64,000 bases of DNA from Bacteroidota bacterium (GTDB lineage Bacteria; Bacteroidota; Bacteroidia; Chitinophagales; Chitinophagaceae). Positions within the stretch are counted from its first letter, which is position 1, and each line of letters starts with the position of its first letter. Under the pieces are notes generated by a model. The model worked only from the letters and a program-made list of their open reading frames with translations. It did not search any database and had not been told where the DNA came from. The translations under genes and the position numbers were made by a program. This document shows positions 9,154 through 18,702 of the stretch, piece after piece. The stretch spans positions 1-64,000 of the forward strand of contig VGMN01000004.1 in assembly GCA_016866355.1 (NCBI GenBank). The letters run 5' to 3'.

Positions 9154-9660
9154 TTAACTCAAGCCTTGGCCGATTCTCTCTTGGATTCTTTGCAGATACT
9201 TGCTTTTGTAGTAATAGTCTTTGATTTTTTCAAATTCTTTGTCTGTGGTAGTGGCGGGTACTTTTCTAAGTATGTCTTTGACATCTTCATGAATTTCTAT
9301 TGTGTATTGGCTTATTTTTTCTTGCATGGAGGATAATTGGCTAGGATCTCCCTCTGTTAATAGTTCATTTAATTCCATCATCTCCATTAAAAAAGCAGGG
9401 GATAAAGTAGGATTTTCATGGCTGGTAATTTTACCTAATAGCTCTAATACGTAATGTAATGTGGATAGGGGTTCTTGAAATACCTGCCAGCCCTTATTAA
9501 CCGCGGCACTTATTTCCATCAATTTTTCCTGATCTGCTTCATTTTGATCTGTGTGAAAATCTGGATGGAATTTTCGGCTTAACGCTAAAAATTTGGGTCT
9601 GATTTTTTTTGAATCTACTTCAAATTGAAGCGGTATTTCAAACAGTTCAAAATAGTTCAT
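9154..9660 (-). CDS. hscB: Fe-S cluster assembly co-chaperone HscB
   Basis: A J-domain co-chaperone that delivers the IscU scaffold to the HscA Hsp70 during iron-sulfur cluster assembly. The protein opens MNYFELFEIPLQFEVD, typical of HscB, and has HPD in FHPDFHTD, followed by a helical C-terminal domain. The ORF track starts at 9825, but the first 55 residues overlap the divergent gene and look non-native. The ATG at 9660 gives 168 residues, the family norm, and a TACCTTTA box lies 40 nt upstream. No isc genes are adjacent. Confidence 0.88.
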   Translation of the reverse strand: MNYFELFEIPLQFEVDSKKIRPKFLALSRKFHPDFHTDQNEADQEKLMEISAAVNKGWQVFQEPLSTLHYVLELLGKITSHENPTLSPAFLMEMMELNELLTEGDPSQLSSMQEKISQYTIEIHEDVKDILRKVPATTTDKEFEKIKDYYYKSKYLQRIQERIGQGLS

Positions 9661-9700
9661 GCGTAAGCCCTGGAGTGGATTAAATTTGCTGATTCGGTTG

Positions 9701-9708
9701 TAAAGGTA
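9701..9708 (-). promoter_or_regulatory. -7 box of hscB
   Basis: Minus-strand TACCTTTA (one mismatch from TAnnTTTG) lies 40 nt before the hscB ATG at 9660 and inside the long ORF-track reading, supporting the shorter start. Confidence 0.5.
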
Positions 9709-9715
9709 CACGCCT

Positions 9716-10918
9716 ATGGCTACTATTGGTATAATAAGAGAGGGTAAAATACCCGCAGATAACCGGGTAGCTTTGACCCCAGCGCAGTGTAAGTGGCTGC
9801 TTAAAAGCTTCCCCTCGCTACGCATACTTGTTCAGCCCTCAGCTAATAGATGCTTTGCCGACAGGGAGTATGAGAGGGCGGGCGCGGAATTGTCTGAAGA
9901 TTTGTCCTTGGCTGATTACCTTTTTGGAATAAAAGAGGTTCCCATTCAAAGCCTGTTGGAAAATAAAACCTATTTATTTTTCTCTCACACCAAGAAGCTT
10001 CAGCCCTATAATCAGCTTTTATTTCGCTCACTGATAGAAAAGCGAACTACTTTGATTGATTATGAATGTTTAGAGCATGATGATGGGCAGCGTATTATTG
10101 GGTTTGGTTTTTTTGCAGGTGTGGTAGGGGCTCATAATGGGTTGTTGGCTTATGGCAAAAGAACCGGATTATTTAATTTAGAAAGAGTATATAAACAAAA
10201 GAATTTTAAGGAGTTAATTCATAATTATTTTGAAATAAAATTGCCTCCAATTAAAATTGCAGTTACGGGCTCCGGCAGAGTGGCGCATGGGATTATGGAG
10301 GTGCTGAACCTCATAGGGGTAAGAGAGGTGGAACCGGATGAGTATTGTTCAAAAGTGTTTAGTTACCCTGTTTATACTCAACTTAAGGGAGGAGATTTGT
10401 TTCGAAACCGCATTACCGGTTCTTATGCCCGTGAGGAATTTCACACCAAGCATCAAGATTATGCTTGTCTTTTTGGCGACTATTTATCTTGTACTGATAT
10501 TTTATTAAATGGTATTTATTGGGAGGAGGGGATGGATCGGCTTTTTGAAGCAGCTGACATAAGGCGTCCTGATTTTAAGATTGTAACAATTGCTGATATT
10601 ACAGATGACGCGTACGGTTCTATTCCAATTAATTTGGGAGATCAAACAATTGAGGACCCTGTGTATGGGGTTGATAAAAGTAGTTTACAAAAAACGGCAC
10701 CTTATCAATCTAATGCAGTTGATATAATTGCAGTGGGAAACCTACCCAATGAATTACCCAGAGATGCAAGCCGTTATTTTGGTGAGCAACTAATTAAATT
10801 TATTTTGGAGGATTTACTCATAAAAGGGGGTTCACCTACTTTGGAACGTGCCACCATTTTGAGGGAGGGTAAATTGACGGAGGCCTTCCAGTACATGCGT
10901 GATTATGCAACTATCTAG
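9716..10918 (+). CDS. saccharopine dehydrogenase (LYS1)-like / AlaDH-PNT family oxidoreductase
   Basis: An NAD(P)-dependent oxidoreductase of 400 residues. It resembles the lysine-forming saccharopine dehydrogenase more than true alanine dehydrogenase. The N-terminus IGIIREGKIPADNRVALTP matches the AlaDH/PNT N-domain. The presumed catalytic Lys and His sit in GIKEVP and FSHTKK, as in yeast Lys1. ECLEHDDGQRIIGFGFFAG and the Rossmann loop VTGSGRVAHG follow. The physiological substrate is not clear. The window also encodes dapF, so lysine is probably made by the diaminopimelate route and this enzyme may act in catabolism or on another amino acid. Divergent from hscB. Confidence 0.7.
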   Translation: MATIGIIREGKIPADNRVALTPAQCKWLLKSFPSLRILVQPSANRCFADREYERAGAELSEDLSLADYLFGIKEVPIQSLLENKTYLFFSHTKKLQPYNQLLFRSLIEKRTTLIDYECLEHDDGQRIIGFGFFAGVVGAHNGLLAYGKRTGLFNLERVYKQKNFKELIHNYFEIKLPPIKIAVTGSGRVAHGIMEVLNLIGVREVEPDEYCSKVFSYPVYTQLKGGDLFRNRITGSYAREEFHTKHQDYACLFGDYLSCTDILLNGIYWEEGMDRLFEAADIRRPDFKIVTIADITDDAYGSIPINLGDQTIEDPVYGVDKSSLQKTAPYQSNAVDIIAVGNLPNELPRDASRYFGEQLIKFILEDLLIKGGSPTLERATILREGKLTEAFQYMRDYATI

Positions 10919-10922
10919 GGTA

Positions 10923-11660
10923 TTATAAATGTAGATAATACTCTTTTAGTAGTAAGAATGCATTCAAGCTATAGCCAGCATAGTCTCCTTGGACTATAAG
11001 TTCGGTTTCGTTATTGCTGGATACACCTGGGGAATTATCTCTTTGGCATTTCACTACTATTCTTGAAGTTTTTTTATTGGGAGCAGGCCTAATGTAACAA
11101 CAATCAGTTATAAGAAGATGTAATGAGTCACAATACTTGACTAAATCATTTTTTCTGCTAACCGGTACTATCAAAAAAATAAACCCATTGGTATTTAATA
11201 AGTTGCAGCTTGCCTTCAGTAATTCAGAAAGTGTAAGACTCGAATCGTGAAAGGCTGTATTTTTTTCTTTGGTTGCAGCTAAAAGATCTCTTTCATAAAA
11301 TGGGGGATTACTGATTATGATATCAAATCTGTTTGGACTACTATATTGTTTAATATCAGTATGTAATACCTGGATATTTTTATGCCAAGGCGAATGTTGT
11401 AAATTCTCGTTGGCTTGTTTTGCTGCAGCAGCATCAATCTCAATAGCAGTAATGCTGCAGTTAGCCACTTGTTGTGCTACCATCAGCGATAATAGTCCTG
11501 TACCTGTTCCAATATCAAGAATCTTAGGAGACGGCAACTCAATTTCAATAATTTTTTGCGCCGCCCAAGCTCCAAAAACACAAGCATCAGTGCTCACCTT
11601 CATGGCACATTGATCTTGTGAAATAGAAAATTGTTTACATGTAAAAGTGGCTTTTCCCAT
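10923..11660 (-). CDS. trmN6: tRNA1(Val) A37 N6-methyltransferase TrmN6
   Basis: An SAM-dependent methyltransferase of the YfiC/TrmN6 family that makes m6A37 in a valine tRNA in E. coli. The SAM site DIGTGTGLLSL and the N6-adenine catalytic motif NPPFYE are both clear. The length of 245 residues is typical. Its ATG overlaps the tsaD stop codon by one base (TAATG), so translation is probably coupled to tsaD, another position-37 tRNA modification gene. It ends 4 nt from the stop of the convergent LYS1-like gene. Confidence 0.88.
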   Translation of the reverse strand: MGKATFTCKQFSISQDQCAMKVSTDACVFGAWAAQKIIEIELPSPKILDIGTGTGLLSLMVAQQVANCSITAIEIDAAAAKQANENLQHSPWHKNIQVLHTDIKQYSSPNRFDIIISNPPFYERDLLAATKEKNTAFHDSSLTLSELLKASCNLLNTNGFIFLIVPVSRKNDLVKYCDSLHLLITDCCYIRPAPNKKTSRIVVKCQRDNSPGVSSNNETELIVQGDYAGYSLNAFLLLKEYYLHL

Positions 11661-12703
11661 TACCAGTTTGCTCTTGCAGAAGAGGGGGTAGTATAATTGC
11701 TATACTGATTTTCTACATATTTATAATAGGCTGTAATAGCTATCATGCCAGCATTGTCAGTGCAGTATTCAAAAGAAGGTATATGTGCATTCCACCCTTT
11801 TTGTTCGGCCAATGTTAAAAACTCTTTACGTAACCCGCTATTGGCTGAAACACCCCCTGCTAAGCAAACAGATTGAATTCCTGTCTGGGATACAGCTTTT
11901 TCTAATTTATCCAGCAAAATTGAAATGATACGATCCTGTATGGAAGCGCATATGTCTGATAGATTTTCCGAGATAAAATTTTCTTGTTCAATTTTGTCAA
12001 CCTGCTGTCCTTGTTTGTAGTTCACTGATTTACCAGCCTGTTGCAAGAAGTATACTATCGAAGTTTTTAATCCACTAAAACTAAAGTCTAATCCTTCTAC
12101 GTGGGGCTTTGGAAAATTAAAACGCTTACCGTTGCCATTTTGTGCATGTTGGTCAATCAACGGCCCTCCGGGGTAAGGAAGACCTAATAATTTTGCAGAT
12201 TTGTCAAAAGCTTCCCCAGCAGCGTCGTCAATTGTTTCCCCAATCACTTTCATGCTAAGTGGTGAGTTGCATTGTATGATTTGAGTATGTCCGCCACTTA
12301 CAGTTAGGCATAAAAATGGAAACGCTGGTTTAGGTGTGTCAATTAAATTAGCCAGTACATGTGCTTGCATATGATGCACCGCAATCAGAGGTATATTTTG
12401 TGATAACGCTAGTGATTTGGCAAATTGCCCGCCTACCAATAATGATCCAATGAGCCCAGGACTTTGGGTGTATCCCACGGCGTTAATTTCTGCCATGCAA
12501 ATCCCTGCATTTTTTAATGCTGTATCTACTACTGGAACAATATGTTGCATATGTGCTCGGGATGCTAGCTCTGGCACTACGCCTCCATATTGTTCATGTA
12601 CTTTTTGACCAGCAACAATATTGGATATAATACAGCCATCAATACATACGGCGGCAGCGGTTTCGTCGCAAGAGGATTCTATAGCAAGAATACGAACAGG
12701 CAT
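11660..12703 (-). CDS. tsaD: tRNA threonylcarbamoyladenosine synthase subunit TsaD
   Basis: The catalytic subunit that transfers threonylcarbamoyl to A37 of ANN-decoding tRNAs, with TsaB and TsaE as partners (neither is in this window). The ASKHA-fold start IESSCDETAAAV, the metal-binding HMQAH (111-115) and SGGHTQ are intact. The length of 347 residues is normal. A TATTTTTG box 5 nt before the ATG gives it its own promoter behind the permease gene. It provides the substrate for MtaB, encoded at the window start. Confidence 0.95.
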   Translation of the reverse strand: MPVRILAIESSCDETAAAVCIDGCIISNIVAGQKVHEQYGGVVPELASRAHMQHIVPVVDTALKNAGICMAEINAVGYTQSPGLIGSLLVGGQFAKSLALSQNIPLIAVHHMQAHVLANLIDTPKPAFPFLCLTVSGGHTQIIQCNSPLSMKVIGETIDDAAGEAFDKSAKLLGLPYPGGPLIDQHAQNGNGKRFNFPKPHVEGLDFSFSGLKTSIVYFLQQAGKSVNYKQGQQVDKIEQENFISENLSDICASIQDRIISILLDKLEKAVSQTGIQSVCLAGGVSANSGLRKEFLTLAEQKGWNAHIPSFEYCTDNAGMIAITAYYKYVENQYSNYTTPSSARANW

Positions 12704-12708
12704 GAGCG

Positions 12709-12716
12709 CAAAAATA
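12709..12716 (-). promoter_or_regulatory. -7 box of tsaD
   Basis: Minus-strand TATTTTTG lies 5 nt before the tsaD ATG. A transcript starting at the usual distance would be leaderless or nearly so. Confidence 0.55.
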
Positions 12717-12739
12717 GGGAAGTCCGGTTGCTACCTGCG

Positions 12740-13999
12740 CTATTTACTTCTAATGGCAACTACGGGGTCCATTCGGGCTGCCTGTCGGGCAGGTACAAAT
12801 CCAGCAATGACGCCTACTAATATGCAGATACCAATTGCCAAAAACATATTTGCAGTAGAAATGAAAACAGGAAAATTTAATGCTTTGGTTAATACTTGGG
12901 TAAGTAAGAAAACAAGTGAAAGTCCTATAAAACCGCCAATGATGCAGAGAAAAGAGGACTCCAATAAAAACTCGGTTAATATAATGTGACTTTTTGCACC
13001 TATGGCTTTTTTAAGGCCAATTTGACTTGTTCTTTCACGAACCGTTACAAACATAATATTAGCTACACCGAACATTCCTACAATCAAGGATAAGGTGGCT
13101 ATAGCCCAACCTCCAATATTTACATTGACAAAAATATCTCCAATCACTTTACTGAAATCGTTAATGTCATTCAATGCAAAATTATCCTCCTGTGTGGGGG
13201 AAAGTTTTCGAATTGCACGCATGGTTCCCGCTAATTCGTCTTTAACAGCTTTACTGCTTAAGTTTGGTTTTCCCTGTACCATTATTAGCGGATCTGCTCT
13301 CAGCTCATTCATGATGGAACGTCCAAAGCGGTAGGGGACAAATAGACTATTATCAAATTGCCAACCCTCATCCCCTAACATACTTTTTCCTTGTTTTTTT
13401 ATAACGCCAATTACCAACACTTTTTTACCTCTTACTTCCACATATTTCTCAGCTGCTAATTCGGCTTTCCCAAAAAGTTTTTCAGCCACCTCAAAACCTA
13501 TGAGACCTACATTAGCTGCATTGTCAAATTCACGTTCTAAAAAGGAACGGCCATTAGCAATTTCAATCACTTGAATTTTCTCAAAATCCTGATTGATGCC
13601 ATGTATAGAAACTCCGCTTAATTGTTTACCTGCAAATTCTAGGGGGTCATTAATTTGTATGTGAAAGGCAACATATTGAGCCGCTGGCGTTCTTTCTCGT
13701 ATCTCCTCTGCTTCTACGTATCTGGGAGAAGGTCTTTTCACAAACTTCCACCAGGGATAATCAGGGCCCCCGCCACTATATTCCCATTTGTCAATATAAA
13801 TGGTGTTATTTCCAAGTGATTTGATTTCGTTCTGAATATTTTGTTCTAGACTATTCACCGTAGCTAGCACCCCAATAATGCAAAAAATGCCAATCGTTAT
13901 TCCAAATAGGGAGAGGAAAGTCCTTAACTTATTTTTCCAAAGTTCTTGCACAGCCATTTTAAAGCTGCTTGATATGATTTCTATTGTTCTCCGAAACAT
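12740..13999 (-). CDS. MacB/FtsX-type ABC transporter permease
   Basis: A 419-residue permease with the MacB layout. TM1 at about 26-46 (LSLFGITIGIFCIIGVLA) is followed by a large periplasmic MacB_PCD domain (about 50-270) and an FtsX domain with three TM helices, ending FVPARQAARMDPVVAIRSK. Such permeases work with an ATPase and a membrane-fusion protein in mechanotransmission across the envelope. Neither partner is adjacent, so its cargo is unknown. A TACCTTTG box ends only 4 nt before the ATG. An internal ATG at residue 15 is an alternative start, but FKMAVQELWKNKLRT reads as part of the domain. Confidence 0.85.
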   Translation of the reverse strand: MFRRTIEIISSSFKMAVQELWKNKLRTFLSLFGITIGIFCIIGVLATVNSLEQNIQNEIKSLGNNTIYIDKWEYSGGGPDYPWWKFVKRPSPRYVEAEEIRERTPAAQYVAFHIQINDPLEFAGKQLSGVSIHGINQDFEKIQVIEIANGRSFLEREFDNAANVGLIGFEVAEKLFGKAELAAEKYVEVRGKKVLVIGVIKKQGKSMLGDEGWQFDNSLFVPYRFGRSIMNELRADPLIMVQGKPNLSSKAVKDELAGTMRAIRKLSPTQEDNFALNDINDFSKVIGDIFVNVNIGGWAIATLSLIVGMFGVANIMFVTVRERTSQIGLKKAIGAKSHIILTEFLLESSFLCIIGGFIGLSLVFLLTQVLTKALNFPVFISTANMFLAIGICILVGVIAGFVPARQAARMDPVVAIRSK

Positions 14000-14003
14000 A
14001 TTG

Positions 14004-14011
14004 CAAAGGTA
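14004..14011 (-). promoter_or_regulatory. -7 box of the MacB-like permease
   Basis: Minus-strand TACCTTTG ends 4 nt before the annotated ATG, the tightest spacing in the window together with nupG. The mRNA may start on or near the ATG. Confidence 0.6.
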
Positions 14012-14069
14012 GAGTCAAAAAGGCTGGTATTGCCAATAAATTGACAGACGGCGATTAGAAAGGCTGACT

Positions 14070-14077
14070 TACCTTTG
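14070..14077 (+). promoter_or_regulatory. -7 box of prfC
   Basis: TACCTTTG lies 9 nt before the ATG at 14087. The TTG used as start by the ORF track (14075) is part of this box. Confidence 0.6.
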
Positions 14078-14086
14078 CGCCGCACT

Positions 14087-15673
14087 ATGAAGTACCAGGA
14101 ATCCATATCCCGCAGGCGAACCTTTGCTATTATTTCTCACCCCGATGCGGGAAAGACTACCCTAACAGAGAAGTTTCTACTATTTGGAGGGGCTATTCAG
14201 GTTGCGGGGGCTGTAAAAAGTAATAAGATTAAAAAGCATGCTACCAGTGACTTCATGGAAATTGAAAGACAACGCGGAATTTCGGTAGCTACCTCGGTGA
14301 TGAGTTTTGAGTACAAAGGAACCTTGATCAATCTCTTGGATACACCCGGACACAAGGATTTTGCAGAAGATACCTACCGCACACTCACCGCTGTGGATAG
14401 CGTTATTTTAGTTGTAGATAGTGTTAACGGCGTCGAGGAGCAAACACGTAGGTTAATGGAAGTATGTAGAATGCGAGACACCCCTGTAATTCTCTTTATC
14501 AATAAAATGGATCGGGATGGTAAAAATAGATTTGATTTACTTGAGGAGGTTGAGAAAGAGCTGTCCTTAGAGTTGCATCCAATGACCTGGCCCATAAACA
14601 GCGGAAAGGAGTTCAAAGGGGTGTATAATATTGCAGAAAAAAATTTATTATTATTTCAAGCTGGTACTAAGGGAAATGAGGATACGCTTACAGTAGATAA
14701 TCTTTCTTGTACAATCTTGGACGAACGGTTGGGAGAAAAAGACGCTACAACACTCCGGGAAGATGTTGAATTAATTGATGGGGTTCACGGCCCTTTGTCA
14801 GTTGAGCGTTATTTGGCGGGTAAAGTAGCGCCCGTTTTTTTCGGAAGTGCCATCAATAATTTCGGTGTGCGTGAAATGCTAGACACCTTTATTCGTATAG
14901 CACCAACTCCCCAATCAAGGGCTACCTCAACTAGGAAGGTAGATCCCAATGAGGATAAAATGACGGGGTTCGTTTTTAAAATCCATGCTAACCTAGACCC
15001 TAAACATAGAGACAGGATAGCTTTTATGCGTATTTGTTCGGGCAAGTTTGAGCGAAACAAATATTTTCATCACGTACGTCTCGATAAGGACATACGCTTC
15101 AGCAACCCTTATTCCTTTATGGCGCGTGATAAAAGTATTATTGAGGATGCTTACGCAGGCGATGTTGTGGGTTTATTTGATACTGGAAATTTCAAGATTG
15201 GGGATTCCCTTACTGAGGGGGAGGATTTTTATTTTACAGGCATTCCTTCCTTTTCGCCAGAAATATTCAAGGAAGTGGTTAACAAAGATCCGCTAAAGAC
15301 AAAACAATTAGAAAAAGGCCTCTTGCAATTGACTGAGGAGGGAGTGGCACAATTGTTTACGCAGTTCGGGGGTACAAAAAAGATTATAGGATGTGTAGGA
15401 GAATTACAGTTTGAAGTAATCCAATACAGGTTGCTGCACGAATATGGCGCCTCTGTTATATTCAACCCACTTCCTTTTTACAAGGCTTGCTGGCTTACCG
15501 GGGCTGATGAGAAGAAATTAGAAGATTTTCTTCGTTTTAAGCAAGCTAATGCAGGGGTTGATAAGGATGGAAATCCAGTTTATTTGGCACAGAGTGAATG
15601 GTACTTGAATACGGAGATTTCCAATAATCCAGACATCCAATTTCACTTTACAAGTGAAATACATCGCTCTTAG
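14087..15673 (+). CDS. prfC: peptide chain release factor 3
   Basis: A translational GTPase that recycles RF1 and RF2 from the ribosome after termination. G1 is HPDAGKTT and G3 is DTPGHKD. NKMD (G4), domain II and the RF3 C-terminal domain ([18 protein letters not shown]) follow. The length is about 528 residues. The ORF track begins at TTG 14075, but the ATG at 14087 gives the usual [23 protein letters not shown] start. The 3' end overlaps the convergent purB stop by 4 nt. Confidence 0.95.
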   Translation: MKYQESISRRRTFAIISHPDAGKTTLTEKFLLFGGAIQVAGAVKSNKIKKHATSDFMEIERQRGISVATSVMSFEYKGTLINLLDTPGHKDFAEDTYRTLTAVDSVILVVDSVNGVEEQTRRLMEVCRMRDTPVILFINKMDRDGKNRFDLLEEVEKELSLELHPMTWPINSGKEFKGVYNIAEKNLLLFQAGTKGNEDTLTVDNLSCTILDERLGEKDATTLREDVELIDGVHGPLSVERYLAGKVAPVFFGSAINNFGVREMLDTFIRIAPTPQSRATSTRKVDPNEDKMTGFVFKIHANLDPKHRDRIAFMRICSGKFERNKYFHHVRLDKDIRFSNPYSFMARDKSIIEDAYAGDVVGLFDTGNFKIGDSLTEGEDFYFTGIPSFSPEIFKEVVNKDPLKTKQLEKGLLQLTEEGVAQLFTQFGGTKKIIGCVGELQFEVIQYRLLHEYGASVIFNPLPFYKACWLTGADEKKLEDFLRFKQANAGVDKDGNPVYLAQSEWYLNTEISNNPDIQFHFTSEIHRS

Positions 15674-17019
15674 TTAGGAATGGAGGCTTGTATACCTGTA
15701 TAATTATGCGGGGTGATCTTTTTTAATTCCTTTTTAACAGCGGTTGAAACAGCAAGTTTGTCAATAAATTGATGCAGCGTTTTTTGATCAATTTTTTGTT
15801 TTCCACGTGTCAATTCTTTTAGTGCCTCATACGGATTAGGGTACTTTTCTCTTCTTAGAATGGTTTGAATTGCTTCCGCAACCACCGCCCAATTGTTATC
15901 TAAGTCGCTATAAATCTTTGCGTCATTAAGGAGCAATTTGTTTAATCCTTTTTCTATGGATCGAAAAGCAATAAGCGTGTGCGCAACAGGCACGCCTATG
16001 TTTCTTAATACAGTAGAGTCAGTAAGGTCACGTTGTAGTCTGGAGATGGGAAGTTTATCAGCTAAGTGGGAGAATAAGGCATTAGCAATACCCAGGTTAC
16101 CTTCGGCATTTTCAAAATCGATAGGGTTTACCTTATGGGGCATAGCAGAAGACCCCACTTCTCCTTTTTTAGTTTTTTGCAAAAAATATTCTAGGGAGAT
16201 ATAGGTCCACATATCTCTGGAAAAATCTATTAAGATAGTGTTGATACGTTTGAGCGTATCTAATTGAGCAGCCAGCTGATCATAATGCTCAATCTGCGTA
16301 GTGTGTTGTTGACGAATTAGCCCAAGGGTATTTAAAAAATCATTTGCAAATCGTATCCAATTGATGGAGGGGAAAGCCACATGATGTGCATTGAAGTTTC
16401 CCGTAGCACCTCCAAATTTTCCTGTAAATGGGATCCCAATTAATTGTTCTATTTGGCTTTGTAGTCGTTCAACAAAAACGGCAATTTCCTTGCCCAGTTT
16501 GGTAGGGGAAGCGGGTTGTCCGTGCGTTCGGGCCAGCATTGGAATTTCACTCCATTTTTTTGCCAAAAGGGATAGTTCTGTTTTTAAATTGAGCAAGTTT
16601 GGAAGATATTCATACTCCATGGCATGCTTCCAGGCAAGGGGGATAGCGGTGTTATTGATATCTTGAGAGGTTAACCCAAAATGAACCCACTCTATGCAAG
16701 AATCAGCGCCCCATTCTTGTAATTTATTTTTAATAAAGTATTCAACAGCTTTTACATCGTGATTGGTAGTTTTTTCGATGTTTTTGATAGCTATCGCATC
16801 CTCTAGGCTGAATTCTTCAACTAATTTTTTTAATTGTTTTCGTGCTGCAGGGGTTAGTGAAAAAAGCTTTTTTTGTTCCAGGGCTAGTAGGTATTCAATT
16901 TCAACACATACACGATATTTATGGAGTCCAAATTCTGAAAAAAATTCATCTAATTGGTGAACTTGGCTGTGGTAGCGGCCATCAATTGCAGCTATGGCGG
17001 TAAGAGTGTTTAGTTCCAT
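15670..17019 (-). CDS. purB: adenylosuccinate lyase
   Basis: Catalyses two fumarate-releasing steps in purine synthesis, on SAICAR and on adenylosuccinate. It belongs to the fumarase/aspartase superfamily. The signature loop [10 protein letters not shown] is present along with TSQDINNTA and [11 protein letters not shown]. At 449 residues it matches the E. coli-type enzyme. A TAATTTTG box lies 43 nt upstream, interleaved with the mqnA promoter region. It converges with prfC, and the stop codons overlap. Confidence 0.95.
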   Translation of the reverse strand: MELNTLTAIAAIDGRYHSQVHQLDEFFSEFGLHKYRVCVEIEYLLALEQKKLFSLTPAARKQLKKLVEEFSLEDAIAIKNIEKTTNHDVKAVEYFIKNKLQEWGADSCIEWVHFGLTSQDINNTAIPLAWKHAMEYEYLPNLLNLKTELSLLAKKWSEIPMLARTHGQPASPTKLGKEIAVFVERLQSQIEQLIGIPFTGKFGGATGNFNAHHVAFPSINWIRFANDFLNTLGLIRQQHTTQIEHYDQLAAQLDTLKRINTILIDFSRDMWTYISLEYFLQKTKKGEVGSSAMPHKVNPIDFENAEGNLGIANALFSHLADKLPISRLQRDLTDSTVLRNIGVPVAHTLIAFRSIEKGLNKLLLNDAKIYSDLDNNWAVVAEAIQTILRREKYPNPYEALKELTRGKQKIDQKTLHQFIDKLAVSTAVKKELKKITPHNYTGIQASIPN

Positions 17020-17048
17020 ACTGAGGTGGAAGGGCAGCCTTGAAATAC

Positions 17049-17056
17049 TACCTTTG
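17049..17056 (+). promoter_or_regulatory. -7 box of mqnA
   Basis: TACCTTTG lies 20 nt before the TTG start of mqnA. Confidence 0.6.
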
Positions 17057-17062
17057 CACTTG

Positions 17063-17070
17063 CAAAATTA
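17063..17070 (-). promoter_or_regulatory. -7 box of purB
   Basis: Minus-strand TAATTTTG lies 43 nt before the purB ATG. It is only 6 bases from the opposite-facing mqnA box, so the two divergent promoters overlap. Confidence 0.55.
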
Positions 17071-17076
17071 ATCGAA

Positions 17077-17859
17077 TTGGATAAGATAAGGGTTGGAATC
17101 GTTAACTATTTAAACACCCGCCCTCTCTTGAAGGGGTTAGCGCAATTGGCTCTTGACGGGGATATACTCTTGACGCAGCATTATCCCGCTCAAATTGCTG
17201 AGGACTTAATACTTGGAAAAATCGATGTTGGTTTAGTGCCTGTAGCGGTAATTCCGCAATTAAAGGAGGGTAGGATTATCGGTTCTCATTGTATTGCAAC
17301 TACTGGTACAGTAGCATCTGTTTGTTTATTTAGTGAGCTACCTATTGAAAAGTTGGAAACTATTTACTTAGATTATCAAAGCCGCACCTCTGTTCGACTA
17401 TTACAAATCCTTTTGCGCGATTTTTGGAAGAAGGAAGTTGCCTTCATTTCACCTACTTCCTCAGCCTATATTGATAAAATAGAAGGGACCAGTGGTGGGT
17501 TAATCATTGGCGATCGGGCACTAAATGCACACAGCAGATTCTCATTTAGGTATGATCTGGGAGAGGCTTGGCAACAACTTACCGGTTTGCCTTTTGTATT
17601 TGCAGTCTGGATTGCTGTTTCTCCGTTGGAGGATAGTTTTGTTTCCAAATTTACGCGGGCAAATGAGTTTGGGATGAACAATAGAGCGGCTATTGCTGCT
17701 GAAAATACTGGCTTGGTAACATATGATCTTTATCAATATTTTACTACTAATATTGACTACCAATTGACCGACCAAAAAAGAAAAGCGCTTGATTATTTTC
17801 TCTCGCTTTGTGCAACACTACCTCCGCTACCACTAATCCCTGAACCCAAAAATGTTTAG
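17077..17859 (+). CDS. mqnA: chorismate dehydratase MqnA
   Basis: First committed enzyme of the futalosine menaquinone pathway. It dehydrates chorismate to 3-enolpyruvylbenzoate, the substrate of MqnE, which is also encoded in this window. The protein has the periplasmic-binding-protein-like fold and opens KIRVGIVNYLNTRPLL, characteristic of MqnA. The length of 260 residues is normal. No in-frame ATG is available near the front, so TTG at 17077 is the likely start. The last 27 nt overlap the convergent FkbM gene. Confidence 0.9.
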   Translation: MDKIRVGIVNYLNTRPLLKGLAQLALDGDILLTQHYPAQIAEDLILGKIDVGLVPVAVIPQLKEGRIIGSHCIATTGTVASVCLFSELPIEKLETIYLDYQSRTSVRLLQILLRDFWKKEVAFISPTSSAYIDKIEGTSGGLIIGDRALNAHSRFSFRYDLGEAWQQLTGLPFVFAVWIAVSPLEDSFVSKFTRANEFGMNNRAAIAAENTGLVTYDLYQYFTTNIDYQLTDQKRKALDYFLSLCATLPPLPLIPEPKNV

Positions 17860-18663
17860 TTGTACTTGGTAAGAGTGCGTTAATTTTTTCTTTCTATAAA
17901 AAGGAGTAGGGTGAAGTGCTGCTGCTTCTCGTAGATAAACTTGGAAGCCAGCGTTTTTCAGGATATCCAATATTTGTATCAGTTTATCTTGATCTGTAAA
18001 TTGTCCATGGTATTCCACAAAAATCCTATTGACTACTCCCAAACTTTCTGCGCAATCAGTTATGACGTCCCATTCGGCGCCCTCAATGTCCAGCTTTAAA
18101 AAATCAACTGGTTGCGATAGGAATTTTTTTAGTTGAAGACAGTTGACTGTAATAGCATCTTTTGAATTTGTGGTAGTCAACCCACTTGCCATGCCCTCAC
18201 CTCCAGAAAATGTAAGTTGGGTGTCTTCTTTCCAAACGGCTGCTGGATGGCAAGTTATATTATCTAGGTTGTAGGAGTTTATGTTTTTTTCCAGTAGCAA
18301 GAAATTTGTAGGATCGGGTTCAAAGGCTATAATCCTTGCGGCTGGATAGCATTGCTTGAGCCAGATAACACTAAGGCCAATATTTGCACCACAATCCAAG
18401 ATCAAAGCATTGGGTGGCAGCAATTGTTTGTAGACTTGATCTACAAATATTTCTTGTAATCCATGTAGTAGTTCCTGCGGAGCATTAAAAAATAGAGGTC
18501 TACCAAATAATTTGATTGATCTGGTTTTCCCAGCAGGTAGGTGTTTGAGGTATTTTTGCTGAAACCAGCCTATAGATAGAGTCGATAAGTTAACAGCCTT
18601 TCGCTGTGATAGCCGATTTAAAATGCCCTTGTATATGTTTTTCAGGAGAGGCTGGAATAACAT
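17833..18663 (-). CDS. FkbM-family SAM methyltransferase
   Basis: A 276-residue methyltransferase with the FkbM domain: LDCGANIGLSVIW for SAM binding, AFEPDPTNF, and LKLDIEGAEWDVI further on. FkbM proteins O-methylate sugars or secondary metabolites. Next to three glycosyltransferases and YfhO, methylation of a surface glycan is the likely role, but the substrate is inferred. It is divergent from the first GT2 gene and overlaps mqnA tail to tail. Confidence 0.82.
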   Translation of the reverse strand: MLFQPLLKNIYKGILNRLSQRKAVNLSTLSIGWFQQKYLKHLPAGKTRSIKLFGRPLFFNAPQELLHGLQEIFVDQVYKQLLPPNALILDCGANIGLSVIWLKQCYPAARIIAFEPDPTNFLLLEKNINSYNLDNITCHPAAVWKEDTQLTFSGGEGMASGLTTTNSKDAITVNCLQLKKFLSQPVDFLKLDIEGAEWDVITDCAESLGVVNRIFVEYHGQFTDQDKLIQILDILKNAGFQVYLREAAALHPTPFYRKKKLTHSYQVQLNIFGFRD

Positions 18664-18702
18664 TTTATTAATCTATGCCTTAAAATTACGAATTTAGCTC
18701 TG

